From Ashinkailepas kermadecensis (taxonomy: Eukaryota > Arthropoda > Thecostraca > Neolepadidae): a stretch of 64,000 nucleotides of DNA. Under the pieces are notes generated by a model. That model searched no databases. It saw only the letters and a program-made list of their open reading frames with translations, and had not been told where the DNA came from. The position numbers were made by a program, and so were the translations under genes. The first letter of the stretch is position 1. Every line of letters begins with the position of its first letter. The DNA lies in contig JAOTOM010004753.1 in assembly GCA_034440615.1 (NCBI GenBank), positions 99,501-163,500 on the forward strand, in the 5' to 3' direction. Positions 56,201 through 64,000 of this stretch are shown in pieces.

Positions 56201-57546
56201 GTTTGTGCCTGGATTAAACAGGTATATTTGGACATGGGAAGAGCAGATGTTAAGCTTTCGAGGAGCTGAAATGAGCATTTTGATGGTGAAAAAAAGAAAG
56301 CATGTTGGGTTGCAGAAACAACGCTGCCGAAATCCAAGTATTTTACGTTAAGTGGGTGGGGGAGGGGCCGGGGCGAAGGCAGAAGACGGTCGTGGTCTTA
56401 TCCCTCTGCTTCAAATCGTTCCTGCGCTCCAGGGGTTGGACCCCACGTGGAAACTGAAAGTGGCGATGCCATTGCGTTTTACCTCGTGCAAGCGTGCATC
56501 AGCTTTACACTAATGATCTGCATAAACCTCTGCCCCTGGCACAGGTGCCATAGTGGTAATATCTGAACCAGTAGCTGTTTAAATAAGCATGATAGTGGAT
56601 CAGTAGATGTTTATATATTATTAGATGCTATTAAACGTAGCCACCCAAGAACCTGGAAAGGATACCTTAGTAATCTTGAAGACGTTTCACTCTGTTCAAT
56701 GCTCATAGGGCTGATAGAAGAAAACATTCCTAGGTACGGGATATGAATTCCCCTGTACCCCCCCCACTGTTCCCACGCCACTCAGAGTAAATTGTAGAGG
56801 TAGGTAGTTCAACAGGAAAGCAAGATATCCAACATTAAATTAAAGAATACTTCTTCCTCATAATGCTTCATGCCATGGATACTTAATTACCTACACTATT
56901 CTTAAGATGCTTGCTCCAATATCGGGTATGGCAAACATATTTCAAACTTGACTGCACTTATGAACCTTCTCTGAAATTGTACGCACGAAGAGCTTCTGAT
57001 GAGTTAACGACAGGCCAGGTGTAGAACTAACAGTGATCAGCCATTTGTGGACAGCAATGTATGTGAGCATTGCAGTCAACGTGGCATCAGGTACAACTGA
57101 CTGCGGAGTGTCTGGCTCATTCCCGTGAACACTAATCGACACGTCTGCACGAGCGGACCGGGCAGGACACGCAGCGGGCCCGCAGTGCACCGGTGCAATG
57201 CGGCACAGCCTAGCGGCGTCGCGCCGCCGGTGTCAGCAGCGCCGCGCCGGGGCGGCGAGCCACGCCCACTCACCGATCACATACAGCTCGGTGGTGACCT
57301 TCATGGTGCCGAAGCCGTTGACGGCCACGCAGACGTAGACGCCGGCGTCGTCGGCGGTCACGTGCGCCACGTGCAGCACGGCGCCCTGCACGCTGAAGCG
57401 GTCCCAGGCGTCGCGGATCTGGGCGCCGTCCTTGCGCCACTCCATCATCGGCGTCGGCGTGCCGGCCACCGGGCAGCTCAGCTGCACCGAGTCGCCGACG
57501 TGCGCCAGCAGGTGCGGCGAGACGCGCTGCAGCAGCACGGGCGGAC
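44180..57546 (-). CDS. FGFRL1: FGFRL1, fibroblast growth factor receptor-like 1 (six exons; signal-peptide exon not found)
   Basis: FGFRL1 is a single-pass membrane receptor with three Ig domains and no kinase. It binds FGFs and heparin and promotes cell adhesion. Minus-strand exons: 57546-57274 (Ig1), 53330-53125 and 51974-51821 (Ig2), 49537-49422 and 46021-45787 (Ig3), 44526-44180 (membrane helix, tail, stop). All phases agree, giving ~443 residues without the signal peptide (human protein about 504). Each Ig has its Cys pair: SCPV/YVCVA, SCVV/YICVA, FQCHV/YVCMA. The order GPP start, WxRF-like Ig1 centre, PTNTTV before Ig3 and EAFLHV at its end is specific to FGFRL1 rather than to kinase FGFRs. 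N-glycosylation motifs NTT, NQT and NHS are present. The upstream phase-1 exon with the signal peptide is probably beyond 57600; none of the minus-strand ORFs there is convincing. Confidence 0.93.
45047..45522 (-). repeat. 25-bp minisatellite, ~19 units
   Basis: Units of ACAACGGACCGCACAG plus ATAATACGG, very uniform, with GATAATAC/GACAATAC variants. The unit has no stop codon in three minus-strand frames, hence three overlapping long ORFs that are not genes. It lies in the last FGFRL1 intron. Confidence 0.97.
45590..45800 (-). repeat. ~95-bp repeat containing the FGFRL1 Ig3 donor
   Basis: On the gene strand GTGGCGCCGGGTGAGCAGGC, GGTGCAGGTGGTGCCGGGCG, GAACATGTGCAGGTGGC is present at the exon edge and again ~95 bases on (CAGGTGGCGCCGGGTGAAC), with a third partial copy. 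The GCCGGGTGA donor core is kept. Confidence 0.88.
45787..46021 (-). CDS. FGFRL1: FGFRL1 Ig3 exon, second half
   Basis: Encodes WVRRVGPANSQVFNQTAVEI, SRYVVISGAQTLQDGDSYFT and KLTLPTVLPGQQGVYVC, then MAANDNGFAGREAFLHVAP. Acceptor CCTCGGCAG, donor CCG G|GTGAGC, phase 0 to phase 1. Tandem arrays extend from both edges: acceptor-side units to 46470 and donor-side units to 45590. Confidence 0.95.
46022..46475 (-). repeat. ~55-65-bp degenerate array on the FGFRL1 Ig3 acceptor side
   Basis: Plus-strand units read ACTGCCGAAGGATGTGGCCTGG, TCAGCGGTCACGAGTCAC, GGTTCAAAGGTCAT. About seven units start at the acceptor itself (ACTGCCGAGG at 46021), so most units carry a CGGCAG acceptor core on the gene strand. 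Confidence 0.85.
46480..47480. other. FGFRL1 intron, no other gene
   Basis: A SINE tail fragment lies at 47095-47141 (minus orientation). Loosely repeated TACACTAGAGCTTACACTA-like phrases lie at 47155-47320. Confidence 0.6.
47500..48050. repeat. 52-bp minisatellite, ~10 units
   Basis: The unit is GTAAAATATGTACACAGTGG, GCATGTAAACTTGTACCGAC, GCCAGTGGCCTG. The last six units are almost identical; the left units diverge, and one near 47660 is shortened. It lies in an FGFRL1 intron. Confidence 0.97.
48290..48525. repeat. ~80-bp GC-rich tandem repeat, three units
   Basis: Units contain GACAGCGTCGGCGGC, GTGACCTGACCTGGGTCA and CGTCAGAACGGACGGA. Confidence 0.85.
48539..48595. other. Two adjacent perfect hairpins
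   Basis: GCATCCTGTTGGGT / ACCCAACAGGATGC around CGCCGC (48539-48572) is followed two bases later by CCAGGACCG GCG CGGTCCTGG (48575-48595). No T-run follows, and the setting is an FGFRL1 intron. Confidence 0.9.
49200..49335 (+). repeat. Interspersed repeat, same as 18700-18850
   Basis: C-run, then AACTTCAACTTTTAACATGGG, TCACTCAATCC, TATTGCTTTCATGTATTG and a second C-run before AATATTTTTCAG. Opposite orientation to the other copy. It ends less than 100 bases from an FGFRL1 exon. Confidence 0.78.
49422..49537 (-). CDS. FGFRL1: FGFRL1 Ig3 exon, first half
   Basis: Encodes EPVSPDPVFLAAPTNTTVYE, GETAVFQCHVQS and VSKAHIK. Acceptor ACCGACAG, donor AAG|GTGAGA, 116 bases, phase 1 to phase 0. The block PTNTTV followed by FQC is the FGFRL1 signature for the start of Ig3. 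The exon is in no long ORF of its own and was found by joining phases. Confidence 0.9.
49735..49870. repeat. ~30-36-bp degenerate repeat beyond the Ig3 first-half exon
   Basis: Units of CAGTGTGGTGGGCTCCAG, CTGCTACAGGAATC. About four units are present. Confidence 0.7.
49880..51820. other. FGFRL1 intron, no other gene
   Basis: Contains a (TA)n microsatellite at 50236-50282 and an exact-length 40-base tandem duplication at 51461-51540 (CACATAGATTACCAATATCC). No recognisable ORF. Confidence 0.6.
51821..51974 (-). CDS. FGFRL1: FGFRL1 Ig2 exon, second half
   Basis: Encodes EGRLVLPSTRVQVDAGQLVF, TQLLRSDDGVYICVATNIFG and SANHSFSLSTTG. It supplies the second Cys of Ig2 and an NHS glycosylation motif. 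Acceptor GCCGTGCAG, donor ACA G|GTTAGT. The acceptor is flanked upstream by a 15-base repeat (CAGGTCACGGGTCAGG) at 51978-52040. Confidence 0.93.
52215..52280. repeat. Polypyrimidine CCCCT-type microsatellite
   Basis: An uninterrupted C/T tract of (CCCCTCC)n type in an FGFRL1 intron. Confidence 0.9.
52828..52912. repeat. Nested perfect palindromes
   Basis: GCATGTAATGATGT / ACATCATTACATGC (52845-52872) is a perfect 28-base palindrome. A second one, TGTAATGATGT / ACATCATTACA, follows at 52881-52902. TAATG/ATGATG motifs surround both. Confidence 0.9.
53125..53330 (-). CDS. FGFRL1: FGFRL1 Ig2 exon, first half
   Basis: Encodes an acid-box-less linker (QKTSGGAYDQLSGGKG), then RPPVVLLPKRSDG, VGARLQLSCVVSGYPEPE and LKWYK. 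Acceptor GTGCGCAG, donor AAG|GTGAGT, phase 1 to phase 0. Degenerate ~35-base repeats (AGCAGTGGGCCGACAGACAG) lie in the intron directly after the donor, at 52960-53120. Confidence 0.92.
53655..53900. repeat. 25-bp minisatellite
   Basis: GGCTATACCGCTATGCCCC plus ATAGGT. Five uniform units are followed by about four diverging ones. Confidence 0.95.
53945..54130. repeat. 33-bp minisatellite, ~5.5 units
   Basis: AAGCCACCGAAACACC, TACTGGCTACTCTAAGC. The unit is a multiple of three, so it reads as an 11-residue repeat, but it lies in an FGFRL1 intron outside any exon. Confidence 0.93.
54140..57270. other. FGFRL1 intron 2-3 region, no other gene
   Basis: Bases 54900-55350 are strongly GC-rich (CpG-island-like) with open frames but no recognisable protein. 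54140-54240 has inverted copies of GGCAACAGCCTAA / GTAAGGCTGTTGGCC. A (GTT)n/T-run is at 55630-55672. Confidence 0.5.
57274..57546 (-). CDS. FGFRL1: FGFRL1 Ig1 exon
   Basis: Acceptor CGCCGCAG, donor ATC G|GTGAGT, phase 1 to phase 1, 273 bases. Encodes PPVLLQRVSPHLLAHVGD, SVQLSCPVAGTPTPMMEW, RKDGAQIRDAWDRF and DDAGVYVCVAVNGFG, a complete I-set Ig domain that matches FGFRL1 Ig1. The acceptor and first exon bases are duplicated 100 bases upstream. Confidence 0.94.
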
Positions 57547-57700
57547 CTGCGGCGCGGGCCGGCGGTCAGAGGTGGTCAGAGGTGGTCAGAGGTGGTCAGA
57601 GGTGGTCACAGGTGCGGCGAGACGCGCTGCAGCAGCACGGGCGGACCTGCGGCGCGGGCCGGCGGTCAGAGGTGGTCAGAGGTGGTCACAGGTGGTGGTG
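57511..57700 (-). repeat. 100-bp duplication of the FGFRL1 Ig1 acceptor plus a 10-bp array
   Basis: GGTGCGGCGAGACGCGCTGC, AGCAGCACGGGCGGACCTGC, GGCGCGGGCCGGCGG occurs at 57511 and 57611, exactly 100 bases apart. Each copy is followed by (GGTCAGAGGT)n. Both copies contain the CGCCGCAG acceptor on the gene strand. Confidence 0.95.
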
Positions 57701-58699
57701 AGCAGGCACCCCTGCTCTGCCTGTCTGAACAGCCGGACAGATTTGGCCTGTGGTCCGAGGTGGTGGTGAGCAGCCTAGTCAGCCGGGTGAGATTGAGGGT
57801 GGTGACCCTATGACGCAGGGGGGGGGGGGCGTAGGCGAATTTTCTGGACAGGGTGAGGGGGCGGCAGGCAGCCATGGGTTCAGTTATTTGGGTTTCAGGG
57901 CGCTTCGGCCGGTCTTTGATCATCCGCGCCAACAGGCTGCCACGAAGGCTGACCCAAGCGGTATGGGGATGGCGATTAGCATGCGATACAGGGCGAGTAT
58001 GAGAAGAGACGGGAGTTAGACATTCGAGGAAGGACGAATCGGAGATGGACATGTGGAGTCGAGACAATTCGTGGGCTTGATCCATGGGTTAGGGTCGAGG
58101 TGAGAGGGGAAGCGGAGTTGGATTCTCCAGGGAGGATGAGACCGAGGTGGACCTGGGACACGGGGAAGATGAAAGCGAGATGGGAGACGGAGGTGGACCT
58201 CCAGGGTAAGTGGACACGGTGACATATTTTCCGGTTAGGAGGGTGGAGGGGAAGGGACGAGCGATGCAATTAAATCACCCCCGAGCAGAGATGAAACATT
58301 CCGTGCGCCAGGTGGTTTGGTTGGAGGAAGCGTATCACCTCAGGCTTTCATTACTGGGAAATGTGTTGTACGCGAACAACGTTAGACGTGATGCATTCAC
58401 AATTAAATTGCATTATTCGTATCCTTCGTTTAGTGTAACGCTTCCACTAGCTGAACATGCTAAGGTGAGGCAAGGCAATGCAAGGGAAGCTAAGGCAAGA
58501 GACATCAATAATTTAATGCAGCTATAAATAAAACTTCTCCAGAATATATTCTGCACTCAATTTCTCTCCGTTCGTTTACTTCCTTTCCGCCTCGTCTGGC
58601 ATTTCCGCTGAAGATCAGCGCCAAGTTTTCACCCGAACTTCATGTGACAAGCATTCCTGCGGTCAGTCTGGCCAGGCTGCTCCACCAGTCCTGCGCCTG

Positions 58700-58880
58700 C
58701 ACCCCGCCTATCTAGATGGGCACCCCGCCCATCTGGATCGGCGCCTCGCCCACCTGAACCGGTACCCCGCCCATCTAGACGGGCACCTCACCGCTGTACA
58801 AGGGCACCCCGCCCATCTGGATCGGTGCCCCGCCCATCTAGACCGGCACCCCGCCGCTTCACACAGGCACCCGGTCCCTT
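58700..58880. repeat. ~20-bp GC-rich minisatellite
   Basis: Units of GGCACCCCGCCCATCTAGAC type, about eight, degenerate. Confidence 0.88.
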
Positions 58881-59069
58881 TGCACCGGTACCCCGGCTGT
58901 TGGCAGCCGACAACAGGTGTCACATTACCGGGCGGGTCCTGTTCTCGGCCGGCACCGCTGACCGAACGTGTTTTTCTTGTGCTCTGGTGCGGCACACCCA
59001 CCAGAATAGCAAGCAGACAACACCGAGCGTGCGAGGCGACACACCTCCGTGGAGTTGTCGCGACACCCG

Positions 59070-59320
59070 CAGCGCCCGGCCGGCCGCCGTCTCCACCACA
59101 CCAGGCGAGGCGAGGTTACACCTGCCGGCTGCCGCCCTAGGTGTGGCAGCCGTCTGCACCACACCAGGCGAGGCGAGGTCACATCTGGGGCGGGGGCGCC
59201 CGGCCGGCCGCCGTCTGCACCACACCAGGCGGGGCGGGGTCACACCTGGGGCGGGGGCGGGCGGCCGTCTCCACGACACCAGGTGTGGCCGCGGTCTCCA
59301 CCACACCAGGCGACCGACTG
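59070..59320. repeat. ~60-bp GC-rich tandem repeat, four units
   Basis: Units contain CCGTCTGCACCACACCAGG, CGAGGCGAGGTCACACCTGG and GGCGGGGGCG. Confidence 0.88.
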
Positions 59321-60143
59321 ACGTCACAGCACAGTACACAACGAAAGACCACCAGGTGTGTGACGTCACACAGCTGAGCTGAGGCGATCGGGGACAAGGC
59401 AGCGGGCGGGCAGCACGGGCTGCTCCGTCCGCACGATGCGGGGCTCACTTATGGAGGTCAACACCGCGGAGGGATCACTAATGCCGGCCGGGCGCTACTG
59501 CTGACGCCGGCAGCGACACCGGTGGCGTACCGCCGCCGATACCAGCGGCGACTGATACCAGCCGCGGCACCAGTGGCACCAGCAGCAGCTGATACCAGAG
59601 GCACAGCACTGCTCATTAAGTGCATGTGAATTGGGTGTCTGTGGCTGCGCCGCTGTTATTTGGGATGTCAATAAGGCGTGCGCTGGTTGGCTGGGCTCAC
59701 TGGCACGATATCAGCCTTATCGCGGCCACTGCTCCACTGCGGCGAAACGACAGCATGCGGTCATTGAGGCAGCTGGCCACGTCGGCATTAGAGGAAGCTG
59801 GCTACGTCGGCATCGTGTCCTCTGTCTGCGCAGCCTCGTGTCCTCTGCGCAGCCTCGTGTCCTCTGCGGCCGAATGCCATTCGCAACAGAAGAGCCATCA
59901 TTTCTAGGTCGTCAACCGGTGAGCACAGTCGCACGTCTCCTCTGAACACCTACCTCCAGGTGTCTTTCGATTATCAATCGAGTGGAAGTTAGGCACTCAT
60001 AAGGGTACACCCAGGAGCGTCTTTGGCGGAGGAGACGGGCTAATAGTGACAACTTCTAGGTTCAGATAACACAACGTAGCACTGAAAATTATACAACCTG
60101 AAGCAGAAAGGACAGCTCCCCCGTCTCCCATGTCTCCCTCTGA

Positions 60144-60605
<462 letters not shown>

Positions 60606-60719
60606 GTGTGCGTGTGTGTACTTCCTTGTCACCTCAGAGTGCTGCAATGTGGCCAAGCCATGACCAATTCACCACATGCACCTTTGCGGCGGTACCATAT
60701 TATCCAATGCGGGTGCGTC

Positions 60720-61720
60720 ACACTGGTCGGCTGGGTGTCGGCTGTGTCGCCGGACAATGCAGGCGCTATGTCAGCGGGCGCCGGGCGCGCCGTGCCAGAC
60801 CGTTGTCGCGCGCAAACGGTGGCGCGCCACGAGTGACGGCCGGGGCGGGACGCGCCAATTTGCTCGGCGCGATGGAGATGTCGGGCGCGCCACGAGAGGC
60901 AGTGGGCGGCGGCGACGACGACGACGGCGCCGGCGGCGGCAGCGGCTCCGACGCTTGGCGAGCTGGGCCGATGAATCTGTCCACGATACTGGAGTTCTGA
61001 TGGATTGTTTGGGCACGCGAGCGGCGCCACCAGAAATGATCACGAGAATCCAAGCCGAACAGACGTCGACAAAGCATCCAAACATCAAAACATCAAAACA
61101 TCAAAACATTCACGGCGCAAGCATGTGTGAGCATGTTCAGCCATCTAACGGCAGCGGCGGAGATGGACAGCGAGCTTAGAGGCGTACCGGGCGACAAATC
61201 GCCTGCAACGCCTCTAACGTGAGGCGAAAAGCGGGGGGGGGGGGGATGCTGTGCGCGCAAGAGAACGGCTGGCCTGTGCCGCAGATCCGTCCATTGCCGT
61301 CAGCCGACGTGTACTGCCCGAACGGACGCTGTGAGCCGAGCGGCTGTCAGCCGCACGCGCGCATTCGCCGCACCAGCGCCGCCGCAACACCCGAGACCAC
61401 TGGGTTGACGTCACTGGGCCGCGCCGCGCCGCGCCGCGCCGCGGCCAGCCCGGCTGGGGGTCGGTGATCAATAGGCGATTAATGCGCGCCGTCTCTGGCG
61501 TCGCAGATGAAGTGACGGCGACGGGCCCATCAGATAGCCGGGCGGCGGCGCGGCGGCGCGCCCAACAAAAAGTCGCCCTGTCGCCGGCCGGTGGCGAGTG
61601 ACGAAGACGTGGCGGTTGGCTGTCGGGCTGGGCAGTAACGGACGGCACAGGGAGTCGTCTGCACGGTCGGTCACCTCGGACTGCCCAGATCGTCGTCTGG
61701 CGACACCAGCGCCATCAGCA
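60720..61720. other. GC-rich region, possible CpG island
   Basis: Many GGCGCGCC-type sites and long GC-driven ORFs on both strands. A short plus-strand frame from ATG 60871 to TGA 60998 encodes an acidic/Gly stretch and then MNLSTILEF. It could be a first exon of an unrelated gene or chance. Nothing was identified. Confidence 0.4.
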
Positions 61721-62488
61721 GGCTGGACTGGACCGTCACTCGACCCCGTCCACCGGACACGACTATTGTGGGAGGATAGCTGCTGGGTGACCCAGTCCAC
61801 CGTATATGACTGTTGCGGGAGCTCTGAAGACAGAGTCGGCTGTCTTGATTCAGAAAGTCGAAGCTAAATATGCGTATATTCAAAATTGACCAACATAGCA
61901 AAATCTCGGAGCCGAACTGGCCTTCCTTAATTAATGACAAACAAATCCCAATGTTTTAACACGCCCCCCCCCCACACTCCCACCCCCATGTCGCCCGGAC
62001 ACCACAGTCCATCTGACAAGTCGATCTACCGAACACAACACTCCTCGGGCACAACTCGCCGGACACCACAGTCAGCTGACGCTCCAGTTACGCTCGCGTT
62101 CCGCACGAGTTGCTATCTCGCTCCACATAAGTTATTATCTCTCCATGCGATTTACACTGGATGTAGATGGGCGTCTAAGTTGGTCTACCCATCCGATACA
62201 GCCGTGGCGCGCCGTTTGAGCCATTGAAACGGCAGCATGGTTGGCCCGAATAGGCAGTGATGCCGGTGCGGGCACAACTCCCTGGGGAACTACCAGCTGC
62301 TAGGCGTGGGAGAAGCGCTTTATCGCCAGTGGAAAACATCAGTGAAAGACTAAAATTCCCGAGCTCAGAAAAGATATGCCACCGGATTGTTGTTTGAACA
62401 GCGAATGTCTCTATTTTGTGCTAACTGTAGCCAGACATATCGTGTGTGAGGAGTTATCTGCTTCTCGGTTCGTTTACCTCGCATTGGT

Positions 62489-62650
62489 GGGCGTTCGTAG
62501 CTCAGTGGTTAAGCTGAGTGTCTGGCGCGCCAGGGGTACGGGGTTCGATTACCCGCGGTGCCCGCCCTTCCTGCCAGGGTGAGAGGCAGGCGACGCCATG
62601 TGGCCTCAGATGCAGAGTGCGTCGTAAGGCCACAACCGACCAACGCTACA
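62489..62650 (+). mobile_element. S1-tailed SINE with a third tRNA-like head
   Basis: Head: GTAGCTCAGTGGTTAAGC (box A), GTCTGGCGCGCCAGGGG, GGGGTTCGATTACCC (box B). Tail: GTGAGAGGCAGGCGACGCC, ATGTGGCCTCAG, GCGTCGTAAGGCCAC. The tail order matches the Val- and Lys-headed copies. Confidence 0.85.
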
Positions 62651-63074
62651 TTGGTGACATTCCAACTGATTCTAAGTGCGATTCCCACCGGCTTACTGAC
62701 GAACAGGGCTTGAGGGCGCACTGACTGACACACAGATCGCCAGATCGCCCGTGCCTGTGACAGGCCAGTGTTGGGTTGGCGGGTCAGCGAGTCAGTAGAG
62801 GCGGCGAGCGTCGTCCCGGAGCGTTGTCAGCAGACTGACTGCAACGGGGACGGTGACTGTGCAGGGGCAGCCACCCCTGCCCTAGCCAACCCAGACCTCC
62901 CAGAGACGTATCCAGGGATTGTCCGAGGGGGCGGATTTTCCGAAGGAACCCACCCGGACTACACAAGGAAATGTAAAATTACCGAGTTTCGCCCATTTCC
63001 TTTCGAAACGATTATTTCCTTGCAAAACTACAAAATCCTCACTGGGCCCGGATTATCTAATGTCCTACCTCCTC

Positions 63075-63720
63075 AAACTGTAAGCAAACATTACAATCCG
63101 CCCACATACAATGTCCCTGCTCCTCACTGTACTGATACTGCTCCTCCCGCATTCTCCCTGTCCGTCACTGCTCCGTACTGTACTGCCCCTACTCCTACGC
63201 CCATACAACACCCCTACTCCTCACTGCACTGACACTGTTGCTCCCTCATTATCTCTGTCCGTCCATGCCTCTCGCTGCACAGCTCCTGCCCCTGACTCAC
63301 TTCCTACAATGTCCATACTCCTCACTGTCCCTGCCTCCCCTTACAATGTCCCTGCTCCTCACTGTTCTGTCCCTGATCCTGCCTCCTCCCCTACAATGTC
63401 CGTGCTCCTCACTGTACTATCACCGTTCCTCTGTCATTCTTCCTACACCGTTTCTGTCCCCCCCCCCTCCTTCCTGCATTGTCCCTACTCCTGCATGCAC
63501 TGCCACTGTTCCTCGCTACAATGCCCCTGCTCATATTCCTGCTTCCTGCACCACCCCTGCTCCTCCGTGCACTGCCACTGTTCCTCACTACAATGTCCCT
63601 GCCTGCGCTGCACTGTCTCTGTTCCTCCCCGTCTAAGCCGTCTGCTCCTCTCTGCATTGCCCGTGCTCCTCCCCTGCACCGCCCATGATCCTCCCGGTGA
63701 AACTCCAGACTGCAATCTCC
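63075..63720. repeat. Degenerate pyrimidine-rich ~30-bp repeat
   Basis: Phrases CACTGTTCCTCACTACAATG, TCCCTGCTCCTCACTG recur some 15 times with variable spacing. The Pro/Ser/Leu-rich ORFs are a product of this. Confidence 0.8.
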
Positions 63721-64000
63721 CCGTGCCATCCCTGCTCTCCCCCCCTGTGCAGCGCTGGGCTGTCCTGCCGCTGCCCGGCCCCTGCACGGCCAGCACAAAG
63801 CAGGCCGTCCCACCAGGGGTCGCCGGCTGAGCTGGGCTGCAGCCGCGCGACTCCCCGCTGTGGGCGGAGGCGCATGGCGCATGGCCACCGATAAAAAGTC
63901 CGGCAGTGGGCTCAGCGGCGACATTTACAGCGGGCCGGCGAACCGCACGGCAGACAGCGGGGTGCATCTAATTTAATTATCGGCGTCGTCGCCGGAGGTC

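Noticed and set aside
60629..61030. Minus-strand ORF with an Ala/Val-rich run as the FGFRL1 signal-peptide exon
   Set aside because: The hydrophobic run is far from the ATG, comes from GC-rich low complexity, and no donor in the right phase follows convincingly.

Overview
The window is animal nuclear DNA: genes broken into exons with GT-AG introns, several families of tRNA-derived SINEs, CR1-like LINE remnants, MITEs and dense minisatellites. I would guess an arthropod, possibly a crustacean, because GGTTA/TTAGG-type short repeats are scattered through it and several exons are GC-rich with Gly/Ala/Pro runs. The phylum is an inference and no species can be named from the sequence.

Three conserved genes can be read exon by exon. 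(1) QDPR (dihydropteridine reductase) is on the minus strand, with exons at 6822-6736, 5947-5758, 4640-4500 and 2913-2721. The last ~35 codons were not found and may lie beyond base 1. (2) KCMF1 (ZZ-type E3 ubiquitin ligase) is complete on the plus strand in eight coding exons from 25795 to 42812, including a 16-base first coding exon separated by a 7.5-kb intron. All junction phases agree and give 527 aa. (3) FGFRL1 (the kinase-less FGF receptor) is on the minus strand, with six exons from 57546 down to 44180. These encode three Ig domains, a membrane helix and a short tail; the signal-peptide exon was not found. QDPR and KCMF1 are divergent across ~19 kb of repeats. KCMF1 and FGFRL1 are convergent, with 1.37 kb between stop codons. 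I see no functional link between the three genes.

Bases 1-33000 are AT-rich and carry most of the transposons: a ~500-bp interspersed family here called R1 (six copies), two SINE groups, three minus-strand CR1-like LINE fragments, a plus-strand LINE family and several TIR elements. Bases 33000-64000 are GC-rich, with few LINEs and many minisatellites.

The most interesting signal is that tandem repeats are not placed at random. At many exon edges of all three genes the array begins exactly at, or contains, the splice site and often a slice of the exon: QDPR exons 3 and 4; KCMF1 exons 3, 5 and 6; FGFRL1 Ig1, Ig2 and Ig3 exons. The result is rows of duplicate donors or acceptors. The KCMF1 exon 5 acceptor duplication is exactly 81 bp and stays in frame. 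The KCMF1 exon 6 donor sits at the head of a 28-bp array of about 13 units that stays open in the coding frame. A Harbinger-like MITE with a TTA target duplication sits inside the exon 3 donor array, next to unoccupied copies of the same target.
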